Made by a program: the position numbers and the translations under genes. A stretch of 64,000 nucleotides of DNA from WHSW01 sp963705955 (lineage in GTDB: Bacteria > Actinomycetota > Thermoleophilia > Solirubrobacterales > 70-9), in assembly GCA_963705955.1 (NCBI GenBank), contig CAVPLH010000006.1, forward strand, positions 1,364,001 through 1,428,000, written 5' to 3'. The notes beneath the pieces are model-generated. The model ran no database searches, was not told where the DNA came from, and worked only from the letters and a program-made list of their open reading frames with translations. Shown piece by piece: positions 26,430 to 34,968 of this stretch. The stretch's first letter is position 1, and each line of letters starts with the position of its first letter.

Positions 26430-27293
26430 TTGGGACTGGACTTCTCGCCGGGCAGGAGGTCGGGCGCTCGTATCATTCGAATCGTGGCCGCAGGAGCAGC
26501 CATCCCAGCTCCGTCCGTAGAGCCATCCCTGAACCGGCTTGCGACGACGGCGACGCTCAATTGCCTGGTCGGCTGCGCTGCAGGCGAGATTGTCGGCATG
26601 GTGGTCGGCACCGCGATGGGGTTCAGCAACCTCGCCACGGTCGTTCTGTCGATCGCCCTCGCGTTCCTGTTCGGCTACACGCTGACCTCGATCCCGCTGA
26701 GGCGGTCGGGGATGACCGTGCCGGACGTGGTGAGGACAGCCGTCGTCGCCGACACCGTGTCGATCACGATCATGGAGGTGATCGACAACGCGTTCGTCGT
26801 GGCCGTGCCAGGGGCCTTGAATGCGGGCGTGGGCGACCCGCTGTTCTGGGCGTCGTTGCTCGGCGGGTTCGTGCTCGCGTTCGCTCCGGCGTTCTTCGTC
26901 AACCGGGCCAACATCCGACGTGGCAAGGGCTGCTGCCCTGGCATGCGCGCCAGGCCGACGGCCGAATCGGCCGATACTGACGCCGTGAGCGTTGAGCTTC
27001 TCTACTTCGACGGGTGCCCGGGCTATGGGCAGTTGCTGCCACGCCTGCGCCACCTCGTTGCCGAGGCCGGTGGTGATCCTCAGCAGATCTTGCTGCGAGC
27101 GGTCGAGACCGTGGAGGCGGCGGACGAGCTGCGGTTCCTCGGGTCGCCCACGCTGCGGGTAAACGGCGAAGACGTAGACCCGGGGGCGGGTACGCGCTAC
27201 GACTTCGGGTTGAAATGCCGCCTCTACCGCAGCGAAGATGGCCAGTCCGGGGTGCCTCCCGAGGAGTGGATTCGCGCCGCGCTACACGTCTAG
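26430..27293 (+). CDS. DUF4396 membrane domain fused to a DF-family thioredoxin-like domain
   Basis: 287 residues in one uninterrupted frame. Residues ~30-165 are a DUF4396 membrane protein (TATLNCLVGCAAGEIVGMVV, FGYTLTSIPLRRSGMTVPDV, VIDNAFVVAVPGALNAG, ending RRGKGCCPG). Residues ~185-287 are a thioredoxin-like DF-family domain (VELLYFDGCPGYGQLLPRLR, ELRFLGSPTLRVNGEDVDP, LKCRLYRSEDG). The two are usually separate genes. Here a GTG at 26984 could start the second one independently, but no stop precedes it. The upstream start is a TTG just after the transporter stop; GTG 26484, preceded by TATCAT, is an alternative. DF proteins are often near metal-resistance genes. Confidence 0.78.
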   Translation: MGLDFSPGRRSGARIIRIVAAGAAIPAPSVEPSLNRLATTATLNCLVGCAAGEIVGMVVGTAMGFSNLATVVLSIALAFLFGYTLTSIPLRRSGMTVPDVVRTAVVADTVSITIMEVIDNAFVVAVPGALNAGVGDPLFWASLLGGFVLAFAPAFFVNRANIRRGKGCCPGMRARPTAESADTDAVSVELLYFDGCPGYGQLLPRLRHLVAEAGGDPQQILLRAVETVEAADELRFLGSPTLRVNGEDVDPGAGTRYDFGLKCRLYRSEDGQSGVPPEEWIRAALHV

Positions 27294-27342
27294 CGCGTGG
27301 ACGAGAAGCGCCGGCGCGCTGCTAAGCGGCGTTCGCTTCGAG

Positions 27343-27708
27343 CTACCCCGCCGACGGTGTCTCGGGCGGATCTTCCTTGTGGCGGCTGGCGTGTCTGGCG
27401 GCGCGCTCCTTCACGAACCCGACGCCGAGTTCGCGCGCCAGCTCGACCAGGATCCCGATGCCGGTCAGCACGTAGATGGTGGTGAAGAGCTTCAGCGCCT
27501 CATGCGTCAGCGTGAGGTCCGGGTCGGCGATGCTCGACGTGGTCAGCGTGCAGACGGCGAAGTAGAACCCGTCGACCACGTTCCATCCTTCGCCAAGCGA
27601 ATAGGTGACCGTCCCGATCAATATGAGGCTGACCCCGGCTCCCGCGACGACGGCGAAGTGCTCTTCCTGGGCGGCGTACTTCATCGCCCTGAGCATGCGC
27701 TGGAGCAT
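27343..27708 (-). CDS. Two-helix potassium-channel-like protein with non-canonical filter
   Basis: About 121 residues: helix 1 (FAVVAGAGVSLILIGTVTYS), pore loop (DGFYFAVCTLTTSSIADPDL), helix 2 (LFTTIYVLTGIGILVELARE) and a charged tail. The arrangement is that of ion-channel (Ion_trans_2) proteins, but the pore reads TLTTSSIAD where K+ channels have T-x-GYGD. Ion selectivity is therefore open. The start is chosen at MLQRMLRAMKYAAQEEH; the open frame extends upstream without support. Compare the canonical channel at 53572. Confidence 0.75.
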   Translation of the reverse strand: MLQRMLRAMKYAAQEEHFAVVAGAGVSLILIGTVTYSLGEGWNVVDGFYFAVCTLTTSSIADPDLTLTHEALKLFTTIYVLTGIGILVELARELGVGFVKERAARHASRHKEDPPETPSAG

Positions 27709-27806
27709 GGTTATCGACGGACAGCACGTCGTAAGGCTCGCATCGGTCGCGGACGGTCCTGCGACATCGCCCGCGCGGGATCGCGCTCCGGCCGTGAACG
27801 GCCCGC

Positions 27807-28814
27807 CTAGCTCGCGAGCTCGGGCGCGATCTCGACCGGCTCGCCGCCGTGCATCCAGTGTGCCTCCGGCGAGGGTGGCGTGTCGCGCAGGTACCACTCG
27901 GCGTCGAGCGCACCCATGCACCCGGTGCCGGCCGCGGTCACCGCCTGGCGATAGGTGTGGTCGACGAGGTCGCCGATCGCGAACACGCCCGCGAGATTGG
28001 TCTTCGTCGACTTGTCCTCGGTCAGCACGTAGCCGTCCTCGTCCGTGTCGACCTGGTCGCGGACCAGCTCGGAGCGCGGGATGTGGCCGATCGCGACGAA
28101 GGCGCCGCCGACCTCGAGCTCCTCGGTCTCGTCCGTCTCGACGTTGTGCAGCCGCACCGCTGCGAGCTTGCCGTCGCCATCGGCGACGAACTCCTCCGGC
28201 ACGAACGGCGTCTTGAACTCGATGTTCTCCTGCTCGCCGGCGCGGTCGCGCATGATCTTCGAAGCGCGGTAGTCGTCGCGGCGGTGGACCGAGGTCAGCT
28301 TGTCGGCGTACTTGGAGATGAAGATCGAATCCTCCATCGCCGAGTCGCCGCCGCCGATCACCGCGACGTCCTCGCCCTTGAAGAAGGCGCCGTCGCAGAC
28401 ACCACATGTCGAGACGCCCTTGCCGGCGAGCTCGAGCTCGCCCGGAATCCCGAGCCGGCGCGGCTCCGCTCCCATCGCCAGGACGATCGACTTGGCGCGG
28501 TACTCGTCGTCGCCGACGAAGACCCGCTGGACGCCACCGTCGGAGAGCTCGACCCGCTCCGCGTCGTCGGTGATGAAACGGCTGCCGAAGCGCTCCGCCT
28601 GCGCCCGGAACTCGTTCATCATCTCCGGCCCCATGATCCCGTCGGGATAGCCGGGGTAGTTCTCGACGTCGGTGGTGTTCTGAAGCTGCCCGCCCCACCG
28701 AAAGCCCTCGATCACGAGGGGCTCCAGGTTCGCGCGCGCGGCGTAGAGGGCCGCCGTGTAGCCGGCCGGCCCACCGCCGAGGATGATCAGGTTTTCGTGC
28801 TGTTTATCGGTCAT
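27807..28814 (-). CDS. trxB: Thioredoxin reductase
   Basis: 335 residues. FAD site LIILGGGPAGYTAALYAARA, redox pair CGVC in GVSTCGVCDGAFFKGEDVAV, NADPH site VIGGGDSAMED, and C-terminal FAD motif GVFAIGDLVDHTYRQAVTAA. It reduces thioredoxin with NADPH. I start it at MTDKQHENLI; a GTG 33 bases further up is possible. The upstream region reads TTACTTCAGAAAGTAA, a short AT-rich palindrome, then TGATAGATT, unusually AT-rich for this genome and a plausible promoter. No thioredoxin gene is adjacent. The tail past residue ~310 is slightly longer than in E. coli TrxB. Confidence 0.94.
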   Translation of the reverse strand: MTDKQHENLIILGGGPAGYTAALYAARANLEPLVIEGFRWGGQLQNTTDVENYPGYPDGIMGPEMMNEFRAQAERFGSRFITDDAERVELSDGGVQRVFVGDDEYRAKSIVLAMGAEPRRLGIPGELELAGKGVSTCGVCDGAFFKGEDVAVIGGGDSAMEDSIFISKYADKLTSVHRRDDYRASKIMRDRAGEQENIEFKTPFVPEEFVADGDGKLAAVRLHNVETDETEELEVGGAFVAIGHIPRSELVRDQVDTDEDGYVLTEDKSTKTNLAGVFAIGDLVDHTYRQAVTAAGTGCMGALDAEWYLRDTPPSPEAHWMHGGEPVEIAPELAS

Positions 28815-28850
28815 CTCAGTCAGTTTCTCCACCTCTAAATCTATCACACT

Positions 28851-30062
28851 TTACTTTCTGAAGTAATGGGTTTCCCCGGGTCTCGTGCGGGTCGCCTCGG
28901 GACCGCTCGTGGCGCTGCCGCGAGTCTCCTCCCAGCCGCGCACGGTCTTGCGCAGGTGCAGGAAGGCGACCACGCCGGGCGGGATCGGCAGCCAAAAAGC
29001 GAACACGCGGTAGACGAGTACGGCGGCGAAGATCGGACCGTGGACGTCGAAGAGCGCGAACGCACCGAGCATTCCGGCGTCGACGCCGCCGACGCCGCCG
29101 GGCAGCGGGATCAGGTTGGCGAGCATGCCGACGAAGAAGCCCTGGACGACGACGGAGAGCGGCACCTCGACGTCGAAGGCCTTGAACGAGGCCCAGAGGA
29201 TCCCGATCTGCGCCGCCCAGAAGCCGATCGCCCCGAGGACGGCGAGCCCGCCTCGCGACGGCTCGCGGACGAAGGCGAGCGCTCCGCGGGTGCCGACCGC
29301 GGCGGTCGAGGGCACGGTCGCCACCCGGCGCGCGATCCGCCCCCAGAGCCGTTTCTGCGACGCGTGCGAGAAGCGCCGCTCGAGATCGCCCGGGACGACC
29401 GCGAGAAGCAGGAAGACGACGATCACGCCCCCCGCGAAGGCGGCGGGGACGATCGTCAGCCCCGGGGGGGCGTCGCCCCCGAGGACCCCGGTGCGAAGAA
29501 GGATCCCGTCGATCAGCAGGGCGAGCATGTAGACGGCGTAGACGAGGACGAGGAAGGTGATCATCCGGGCCGCGGTCTCCTTCTGCGGCATGCCCGCCTT
29601 GCGGAGCGCCCAGTAGGTGAGGACGATCCCGCCCGCTCCCCCGGCCGAGAACAGCCGAGTCGCAGCGAGCCCGGCCATGGTGATGTCGTAGGAGTCCCTC
29701 CAGCGCAGCTTCACCGACTCGCCGACGACGCCGCGGAACAGGGCCACGTAGGCGCCGAACATCGCGATCGAGAACCCGAGCGCGATCGTGATCCAGACCG
29801 GTTCCCCCTGGGCGAGCTTCGCGGTCGCATCCTCGTCCTCGAGCAGCTTCGGGAGCAGGAAGTAGATCCCGACGACGAGCAGCACGACGAAGACCGCGCT
29901 CTGCACCAGGCGCCGCGGGCTCTCGAAGAACGAGGGCTCCTGCGCCTCGTCCTCGACCTCGCCCGAGTCCGCATCGGGAGGCGGGCGCGAGAGCTTCGGA
30001 TCGAGCTCTGCGTCCACCCCCTCCCGGTTGGGCGAGTTGGATCCGGGCATGCCTACCATCAA
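28851..30062 (-). CDS. UPF0104 / lysylphosphatidylglycerol synthase TM-domain flippase-like protein
   Basis: 403 residues. A Pro/acidic N-terminal cytosolic segment (~50 residues) precedes about eight helices of the LPG_synthase_TM (YbhN-like) family: GLAATRLFSAGGAGGIVLTY and LIPLPGGVGGVDAGMLGAFA are its two signatures. Such proteins act in lipid flipping or lipid modification at the membrane. It lies directly upstream of trxB on the same strand, although the AT-rich gap suggests trxB has its own promoter. Confidence 0.88.
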   Translation of the reverse strand: MMVGMPGSNSPNREGVDAELDPKLSRPPPDADSGEVEDEAQEPSFFESPRRLVQSAVFVVLLVVGIYFLLPKLLEDEDATAKLAQGEPVWITIALGFSIAMFGAYVALFRGVVGESVKLRWRDSYDITMAGLAATRLFSAGGAGGIVLTYWALRKAGMPQKETAARMITFLVLVYAVYMLALLIDGILLRTGVLGGDAPPGLTIVPAAFAGGVIVVFLLLAVVPGDLERRFSHASQKRLWGRIARRVATVPSTAAVGTRGALAFVREPSRGGLAVLGAIGFWAAQIGILWASFKAFDVEVPLSVVVQGFFVGMLANLIPLPGGVGGVDAGMLGAFALFDVHGPIFAAVLVYRVFAFWLPIPPGVVAFLHLRKTVRGWEETRGSATSGPEATRTRPGETHYFRK

Positions 30063-30103
30063 TCCTCGCAGGCGGCCCCGTCGATCACGGATCGCGTCCG
30101 ATT

Positions 30104-31099
30104 TCAGGCGGCGATTCGCTCGAGCCGCCGCAGGACCCGGTTTACCGCCTCGACCACCGGCTCGACGAGGGGCTCACCCCCGCGCACCACCCCGACCACC
30201 GCCGCCCCCGCGAGCAGGTCGGTGACGTAGTGCTCGCCGAGGTAGACGAGCGCGAAGGCGAGCGTCGCCGCGTAGCCCCAGCCGAGCGCTCCGGGCAGGG
30301 GCCCGACCTCGGCGAGGTGGATCGCGGCCATCAGCGAGGTGGCGAAGTGAAGCGAGGGCATCGCCGCCCAGGGGTTGCCGTTCAGCGACCCGTACAGGGG
30401 CTCCCAGGCGCGACCCCAGAGCTGCTCGCCGGCGTCGACCATGATCCGACGGACGGGCGCCTCGCCGGCGAGCGGAGCGACTCCGGGGGACCGCTCGACC
30501 GGCTCGCCGAGATGGCCCTGCTCGCCCGCCCACCAGGGTGGCGCCGTCGGAACGGCGAAGTAGATCGCGCATCCGACGTCGTAGGTGGCGGCGATCTGGC
30601 GGGCCGCCCGGGGGAACCGGTCGAGGTGGCGCGCCTGCACGAACAGCAGCGCCGCGTGCGGCTCCATGAACCAGGCCCAGTGGGCGATCGAGAGCACCCG
30701 GTCGAGCGCCGTCACCCGCCCCGGCCGCGAGAGCGAGCGCTGGAGGCGAACGGTCGGCAACTCACCGAGCCCGAGCAACCGGTCGGCGACGATCGGGTAG
30801 CGGATCCGAAGCCGGCGGCGGAGCGCCTCCGGGTCGTCGTAGGGAAGCTCATGGGCGATCGCAAAGCTCCACATCTGCAGCGTGTAGAGGGCGACGTCAC
30901 GCCCCCGCGAGCGCGGCACCAAGACCGCGAGGGCCATCGGCCCGCCGACCAGGGCCGCGGCGGTCACCGCGTCGGGCACGCGGCTGCGCCGGCGGATCAG
31001 CGGCAGGACGATCGAGGCGGCGAGCGCCGCGCCGGCGCCGAGCCGCACCGCCGCGCGCAGCGCGGGCGATCGGCGGCGATGAAGGCCAAGCTGACGCAA
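30104..31099 (-). CDS. PAP2-family phosphatase / inositol phosphorylceramide synthase-like membrane protein
   Basis: About 331 residues, six or more helices. NPWAAMPSLHFATSLMAAIH is the second PAP2 motif (SxxxH-type) and VYLGEHYVTDLLAGAAVVG the third with its His and Asp; WAWFMEPHAALLF also fits AUR1-like members. It should act on a lipid phosphate at the membrane. The start is uncertain: I use a TTG at 31099 because a TATACT -10-like box lies just upstream. The open frame continues far upstream but antisense to the oxidase genes, which is not credible. Confidence 0.82.
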   Translation of the reverse strand: MRQLGLHRRRSPALRAAVRLGAGAALAASIVLPLIRRRSRVPDAVTAAALVGGPMALAVLVPRSRGRDVALYTLQMWSFAIAHELPYDDPEALRRRLRIRYPIVADRLLGLGELPTVRLQRSLSRPGRVTALDRVLSIAHWAWFMEPHAALLFVQARHLDRFPRAARQIAATYDVGCAIYFAVPTAPPWWAGEQGHLGEPVERSPGVAPLAGEAPVRRIMVDAGEQLWGRAWEPLYGSLNGNPWAAMPSLHFATSLMAAIHLAEVGPLPGALGWGYAATLAFALVYLGEHYVTDLLAGAAVVGVVRGGEPLVEPVVEAVNRVLRRLERIAA

Positions 31100-31210
31100 G
31101 GCGGGCGAGTATAAGTCCGCGGATCGGGAACTTCGGTGCGCGCGCGCGGCGTCCAGCGCCTCGAGTCGGGGGGCGATTGCGCCCCCGATCACGATTAGAA
31201 TGGCGCCGCC

Positions 31211-32116
31211 TTGAGCCGCCGCACGATCCTGCTCGCAATCACAGCCGTGCTCACGTTCGCGTGGGCGGCGGCGCCCGCCGAGGCGCTGCAGCTCTCGCCG
31301 ACCGACCCCCACTCGCCGAACGCCGAGACGATCCACTCCACCTACTGGGTGATGATCGTGATCGTCGCCCTGCTGATCGTCGCCGTCAACGCCGCGCTGA
31401 TCGTCGCCGTGGTGCGATTCCGAGAGCGCCGTGGGCGCGAGCCCTCCCGCTTCACGGCCGGTCGCGGGGCTCTGCGACCCCTGCTCGCCGGGCTCGCGGT
31501 GCTCGCCGTGGCGATCTTCGTCTACGGCGTCGTCCGCACCGACGACGCCCGCCGGATCGAGGCCAGCGGGCCGGACGGCCTCGGCGCCGCACCGACCGCA
31601 CAGGTCGGGGTCACCGGCCTGCCGCCCGCCTCGATCGCGAGCGGCGAGCAGTCGGCGACCGGCTCGACGCCCGAGTCCGGCCAGGAGCCGAGCGAGACCT
31701 CGCCGCTTCAGATCGACGCGATCGCACAGCAGTGGTTGTGGCGGTTCGAGTACCCGGGCGGGAACCCCGGCCAGCGCACGTTCTCCTACGGGACGCTGGT
31801 GGTCCCGGTCGACACGACGGTGATCCTGAACATCAACTCCACCGACGTCCTGCACTCCTGGCACGTGCCGGCGCTCGGCGGGCAGGTCGAGGCGGTGCCG
31901 GGGACGATCACCCAGACGTGGTTCAAAGCCGACGAACCCGGCCTCTACGGGGGCAGCTCGACGATCTTCTCCGGAACCAGCTTCCCGGCGATGCGCTCCT
32001 GGGTGCGGGTCGTCACGGTGCCCGAGTATCAGGCGTACCTGGAGCAGTTGAAACAGAACCTGGCTGACGCCCAGGCGTTCGTCAGGCGGGCCCAGGTGAG
32101 GCAGCCCGAGCAATGA
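31211..32116 (+). CDS. Cytochrome c oxidase subunit II homologue lacking the CuA cysteines
   Basis: 301 residues: signal sequence (LLAITAVLTFAWAAAPAEA), two transmembrane helices (TYWVMIVIVALLIVAVNAAL and LRPLLAGLAVLAVAIFVYG), then a periplasmic cupredoxin domain (DAIAQQWLWRFEYPGGNP, STDVLHSWHVPALGGQVEAV). Where CuA proteins have C-T-E-L-C-G-x-x-H, this one has S-T-I-F-S-G-T-S-F (Ser ~250 and ~254). The final Met and first His remain. CuA cannot form. Quinol-oxidase subunit II also lacks CuA, but the partner subunit I here lacks its metals too. It overlaps that gene by four bases. Confidence 0.9.
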   Translation: MSRRTILLAITAVLTFAWAAAPAEALQLSPTDPHSPNAETIHSTYWVMIVIVALLIVAVNAALIVAVVRFRERRGREPSRFTAGRGALRPLLAGLAVLAVAIFVYGVVRTDDARRIEASGPDGLGAAPTAQVGVTGLPPASIASGEQSATGSTPESGQEPSETSPLQIDAIAQQWLWRFEYPGGNPGQRTFSYGTLVVPVDTTVILNINSTDVLHSWHVPALGGQVEAVPGTITQTWFKADEPGLYGGSSTIFSGTSFPAMRSWVRVVTVPEYQAYLEQLKQNLADAQAFVRRAQVRQPEQ

Positions 32117-33924
32117 CGCCGCCACCGACAGCCGCTCCGGCGCGCCCGGAGATCGTCAGCCGCCGGGTCCGCAAGCCGCGCCCGGGCTGGGTTGAACGGG
32201 TCACGAGCGCCGACCACAAGACCGTCGCGCAGCTCTACGTCGGTACTGCGCTGACGATGCTCGCGCTCGTCGCGGTCGAATTCGCGCTGATGCGCATGCA
32301 GCTGATCGTGCCCGAGAACTCGCTCATCAACCCCGAGATCTTCAACCGGCTGCTGAGCGCCTCCGGCGTCAGCTTCGTCGTCCTCTTCGCGATCCCGCTC
32401 GCGCTCGGCCTGATCGGCTACATCGTGCCGCTCCAGATCGGGGCCAGGGGCGTCGCGCTGCCGCGCCTCAACCAGCTCTCATATTGGCTGTACGCGGCCG
32501 GCGCTGTGAGCCTCTACGCGAGCTTCCTCTACACGGCGCCGGAGTCGGGGACCACGGCCCAGCCGCCGCTCTCGAGCATCGCCTACTCGCCGTCGAACGG
32601 CACCGACGCCTGGATCCTCGGAACCGGGCTCGCGGTCGGCGGCTTCGTCTGCTTCGCGATCAACCTGATCGTCACCGTGAGCCGGCTCCGGGCTCCCGGC
32701 CTCGCCTGGCGGCGGATGCCACCGTTCACGGCCGCGGCGACGGTGATCGCCTGGTTGCTGATCGTGATCGGCCCGGTGATGCTCGCGGCGCTGACGATGC
32801 TGACCGTCGACCGGCACTTCAACGGGGTCTTCTACGACTCCGCGGAGGGCGGCGCCCCGCTGCTCTACCAGCACCTCTCCTACATCTTCCTCACCGGCAC
32901 GTACCTGATCATCTTCCTCGCCGCCGCCGGGGCGATCTCCGAGATCCTCCCCACGTTCGCGCGCAAGCCCCTGTTCAGCAGACGCGCGGTGAGCTCGTCG
33001 TTCGTCGCCGTCGCCGTCCTCGGCCTGATGGCCTGGATGCAGAACATGTACATCGCGCCGCTCAGCACCGGCTGGACGTTCATGGCGATGGCGTTCGCTC
33101 TCGCGCTGCTGGTCCCGATCGGATTGCTCCTCTACAGCTGGATCGCGACGATCTGGGGTGGCGCGCTCGAGCTCCGCGCGGCCACCTGGTACGCGCTGCT
33201 CGCGGTCTCGACGATGGCGTGCGGGCTCGGCGGCGAGCTCGCCTACTCCGTCATCCCGGTCGGCTGGGCGCTCGACTTCACGACCGCGAGCCAGGGCGAC
33301 ACCCTCTACGTGCTCGTCGGCGGCGCGGTGATCGGCGGTTTCGCAGCGCTTCACTACTGGTTCCCGAAGCTCTCCGGCAGGCTGCTGGGCGAGGGGTTGG
33401 GCAAGTTCGCGCTGCTGCTGATGGTGATCGGGATCCACCTCTACGTGCTGCCGATGTTCCTCGCGGGGCTCAAGGGCCAGCCGGTCGACATCTTCAAGTA
33501 CTACGAGGACAGCGGACTCGACACGCTCAACCTGATCGCCTCGATCGGAGCATTCGTCCTCGTCGTCGGGATCCTGGTCGAGCTCGGCAACGCGGCACAC
33601 AGCTGGAACAACGGGATCCCGGCCCGCGGTCACGACCCATGGCGCGGGGCGACGCTGGAGTGGTTCGCGCTCTCGCCCCCACCGCCGCACAACTTCGACG
33701 CCGTCCCCGACGTCCGTAGCCCCGAGCCGCTGCACGACATTCGCGAGTCGATCCGGCGCCGGACCGAGGACTTCACCCCACCGGCGCCGCTCGAGCGGGT
33801 CGCGAATCGCGAGCCCGAACCCGAGCCGGTGGGCGCCTCCCCGGAGACCGCCGAGGCGTCCAGGCCGCCGCCCGACGACCGCCCGAACGACCCGGACGAC
33901 GGCGACAGCGCCCCTGTAGCCTGA
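32113..33924 (+). CDS. Heme-copper oxidase subunit I homologue missing all heme and CuB histidines
   Basis: 603 residues, about 12-14 helices; it aligns along its length with the normal CtaD in this window (IGARGVALPRLNQLSYW, PTFARKPLFSRRAV, ALHYWFPKLSGRLLGEGLGK, ATLEWFALSPPPPHNFDAVP). The metal ligands are gone: the low-spin heme His of STHATLMIF is Ser ~84 (SASGVSFVV), CuB HPxVY is TGTYL (Thr ~261), CuB His-His is Gln310-Asn311 (AWMQNMYIAP), and HxH for the two hemes is absent after DTLYVLVGG (~396). The frame is intact with no stops. It cannot be a standard oxidase. Role unknown; a regulatory, assembly or scaffold role is speculation. Confidence 0.9.
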   Translation: MTPPPTAAPARPEIVSRRVRKPRPGWVERVTSADHKTVAQLYVGTALTMLALVAVEFALMRMQLIVPENSLINPEIFNRLLSASGVSFVVLFAIPLALGLIGYIVPLQIGARGVALPRLNQLSYWLYAAGAVSLYASFLYTAPESGTTAQPPLSSIAYSPSNGTDAWILGTGLAVGGFVCFAINLIVTVSRLRAPGLAWRRMPPFTAAATVIAWLLIVIGPVMLAALTMLTVDRHFNGVFYDSAEGGAPLLYQHLSYIFLTGTYLIIFLAAAGAISEILPTFARKPLFSRRAVSSSFVAVAVLGLMAWMQNMYIAPLSTGWTFMAMAFALALLVPIGLLLYSWIATIWGGALELRAATWYALLAVSTMACGLGGELAYSVIPVGWALDFTTASQGDTLYVLVGGAVIGGFAALHYWFPKLSGRLLGEGLGKFALLLMVIGIHLYVLPMFLAGLKGQPVDIFKYYEDSGLDTLNLIASIGAFVLVVGILVELGNAAHSWNNGIPARGHDPWRGATLEWFALSPPPPHNFDAVPDVRSPEPLHDIRESIRRRTEDFTPPAPLERVANREPEPEPVGASPETAEASRPPPDDRPNDPDDGDSAPVA

Positions 33925-33929
33925 CCTTG

Positions 33930-34964
33930 ATGCAGCATGTCGCCTCTCGTGGCGATGCGGACGAGCTCGCTCGCTTCCGCCGCCTCGTCACCGCGACGAT
34001 CGTCGCGACCTTCGTCCTGATCCTGATCGGCGGAATCGTCCGCGTCAGCGATTCCGGGCTCGGCTGCGGCGCCGCCGGCAGCGGCACCCACGGTTGGCCG
34101 CTGTGCGAGGGCGGGCTGCTGCCCGCCGACTCCGCCGAGTCGGCGGTCGAGTTCAGCCACCGGGTCGCGGCGACGATCGTCGTCCTGCTGATCGGCCTCG
34201 TCACCTGGAAGGCGTTCCGCTCGCTGCGCTCGCGGCGCTGGTTGGTTCGCGGATCGGTCGCCGCGGTCGTCCTCGTGCTCGGCCAGGCGGCGCTCGGGGG
34301 CCTCACGGTCGAGAAGGGCCTCGAGGACGAGCTGGTCGCCGCCCACCTGGCGCTGGCGATGCTCCTGCTCGGCCTCCTGTTCCTCTTACGCCGCGCGTCG
34401 GACCCGGCGACCGAAGCTCCTCCGGCGACGACCCAGCGCGGGCTGAGGCCGCTGACCACGCTCACCGCGATCCTCGTCCTGGCGACGATCGTCGCCGGCG
34501 GCTACGTCGCGGGAACCGAGTACCGCGGTACCGACGGCCAACAGGCGCTCGCCGGCGCCCACGAGGCCTGCGGCCAAGGCTGGAGCAGCGATCAGTTCCC
34601 GGGCTGCAACGGGCAGGGCTTCCTCTCGTTCGGCCAGACGCGGCTCGCCGACATCCAGCTCGCCCATCGTCTGTTCATGTACCTGGCGGCGATCTCCGTG
34701 ATCGCGATGGCCGCCGTGGCGCTGCGGCGGCGCGCAGCGAGCAAGGCCTTCTGGATCGCCCCGCTGATCCTCGTCGCCCAGATCGCCCTCGGCGCGATCA
34801 ACGTCTGGGCCGGCGAGCACGCCGGGCTGATCATCGCCCACCTCGCGCTCGGCACCACCCTCTGGGCGACCGTCGTCTACGCGAGGGCGAGCCTGATGGA
34901 AGCCCCGGTTCCGGCCACCGCGCCGAGCCGCCGCCCCGAACCACGAGACGCGGTCGCCGCCTAG
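33930..34964 (+). CDS. ctaA: Heme A synthase (CtaA/COX15)
   Basis: 344 residues, eight helices in two four-helix halves. All four heme-ligand histidines are present: VEFSHRVAATIVVLLIG, ELVAAHLALAMLLLG, IQLAHRLFMYLAAISVIAMA and GLIIAHLALGTTLWATVVYA. Two cysteine pairs also occur in the outer loops (GLGCG...WPLCEG and EACGQG...FPGCNG). It oxidises heme O to heme A, the cofactor of aa3 oxidases. It follows the ligand-less subunit I by five bases, so heme A synthesis is co-transcribed with a protein that cannot bind heme A. Start taken at the ATG after the TTG. Confidence 0.92.
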   Translation: MQHVASRGDADELARFRRLVTATIVATFVLILIGGIVRVSDSGLGCGAAGSGTHGWPLCEGGLLPADSAESAVEFSHRVAATIVVLLIGLVTWKAFRSLRSRRWLVRGSVAAVVLVLGQAALGGLTVEKGLEDELVAAHLALAMLLLGLLFLLRRASDPATEAPPATTQRGLRPLTTLTAILVLATIVAGGYVAGTEYRGTDGQQALAGAHEACGQGWSSDQFPGCNGQGFLSFGQTRLADIQLAHRLFMYLAAISVIAMAAVALRRRAASKAFWIAPLILVAQIALGAINVWAGEHAGLIIAHLALGTTLWATVVYARASLMEAPVPATAPSRRPEPRDAVAA

Positions 34965-34968
34965 TCGG

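Noticed and set aside
30104..32125. 673-codon minus-strand frame extending the PAP2 gene
   Set aside because: Its first half is antisense to the oxidase subunit II homologue and is Arg/Gly-rich. Only the last ~331 codons carry PAP2 motifs.
31211..33924. Reading the ligand-less oxidase pair as a bo3-type quinol oxidase
   Set aside because: Quinol oxidases lack CuA but keep all heme and CuB histidines in subunit I; here those are missing too.
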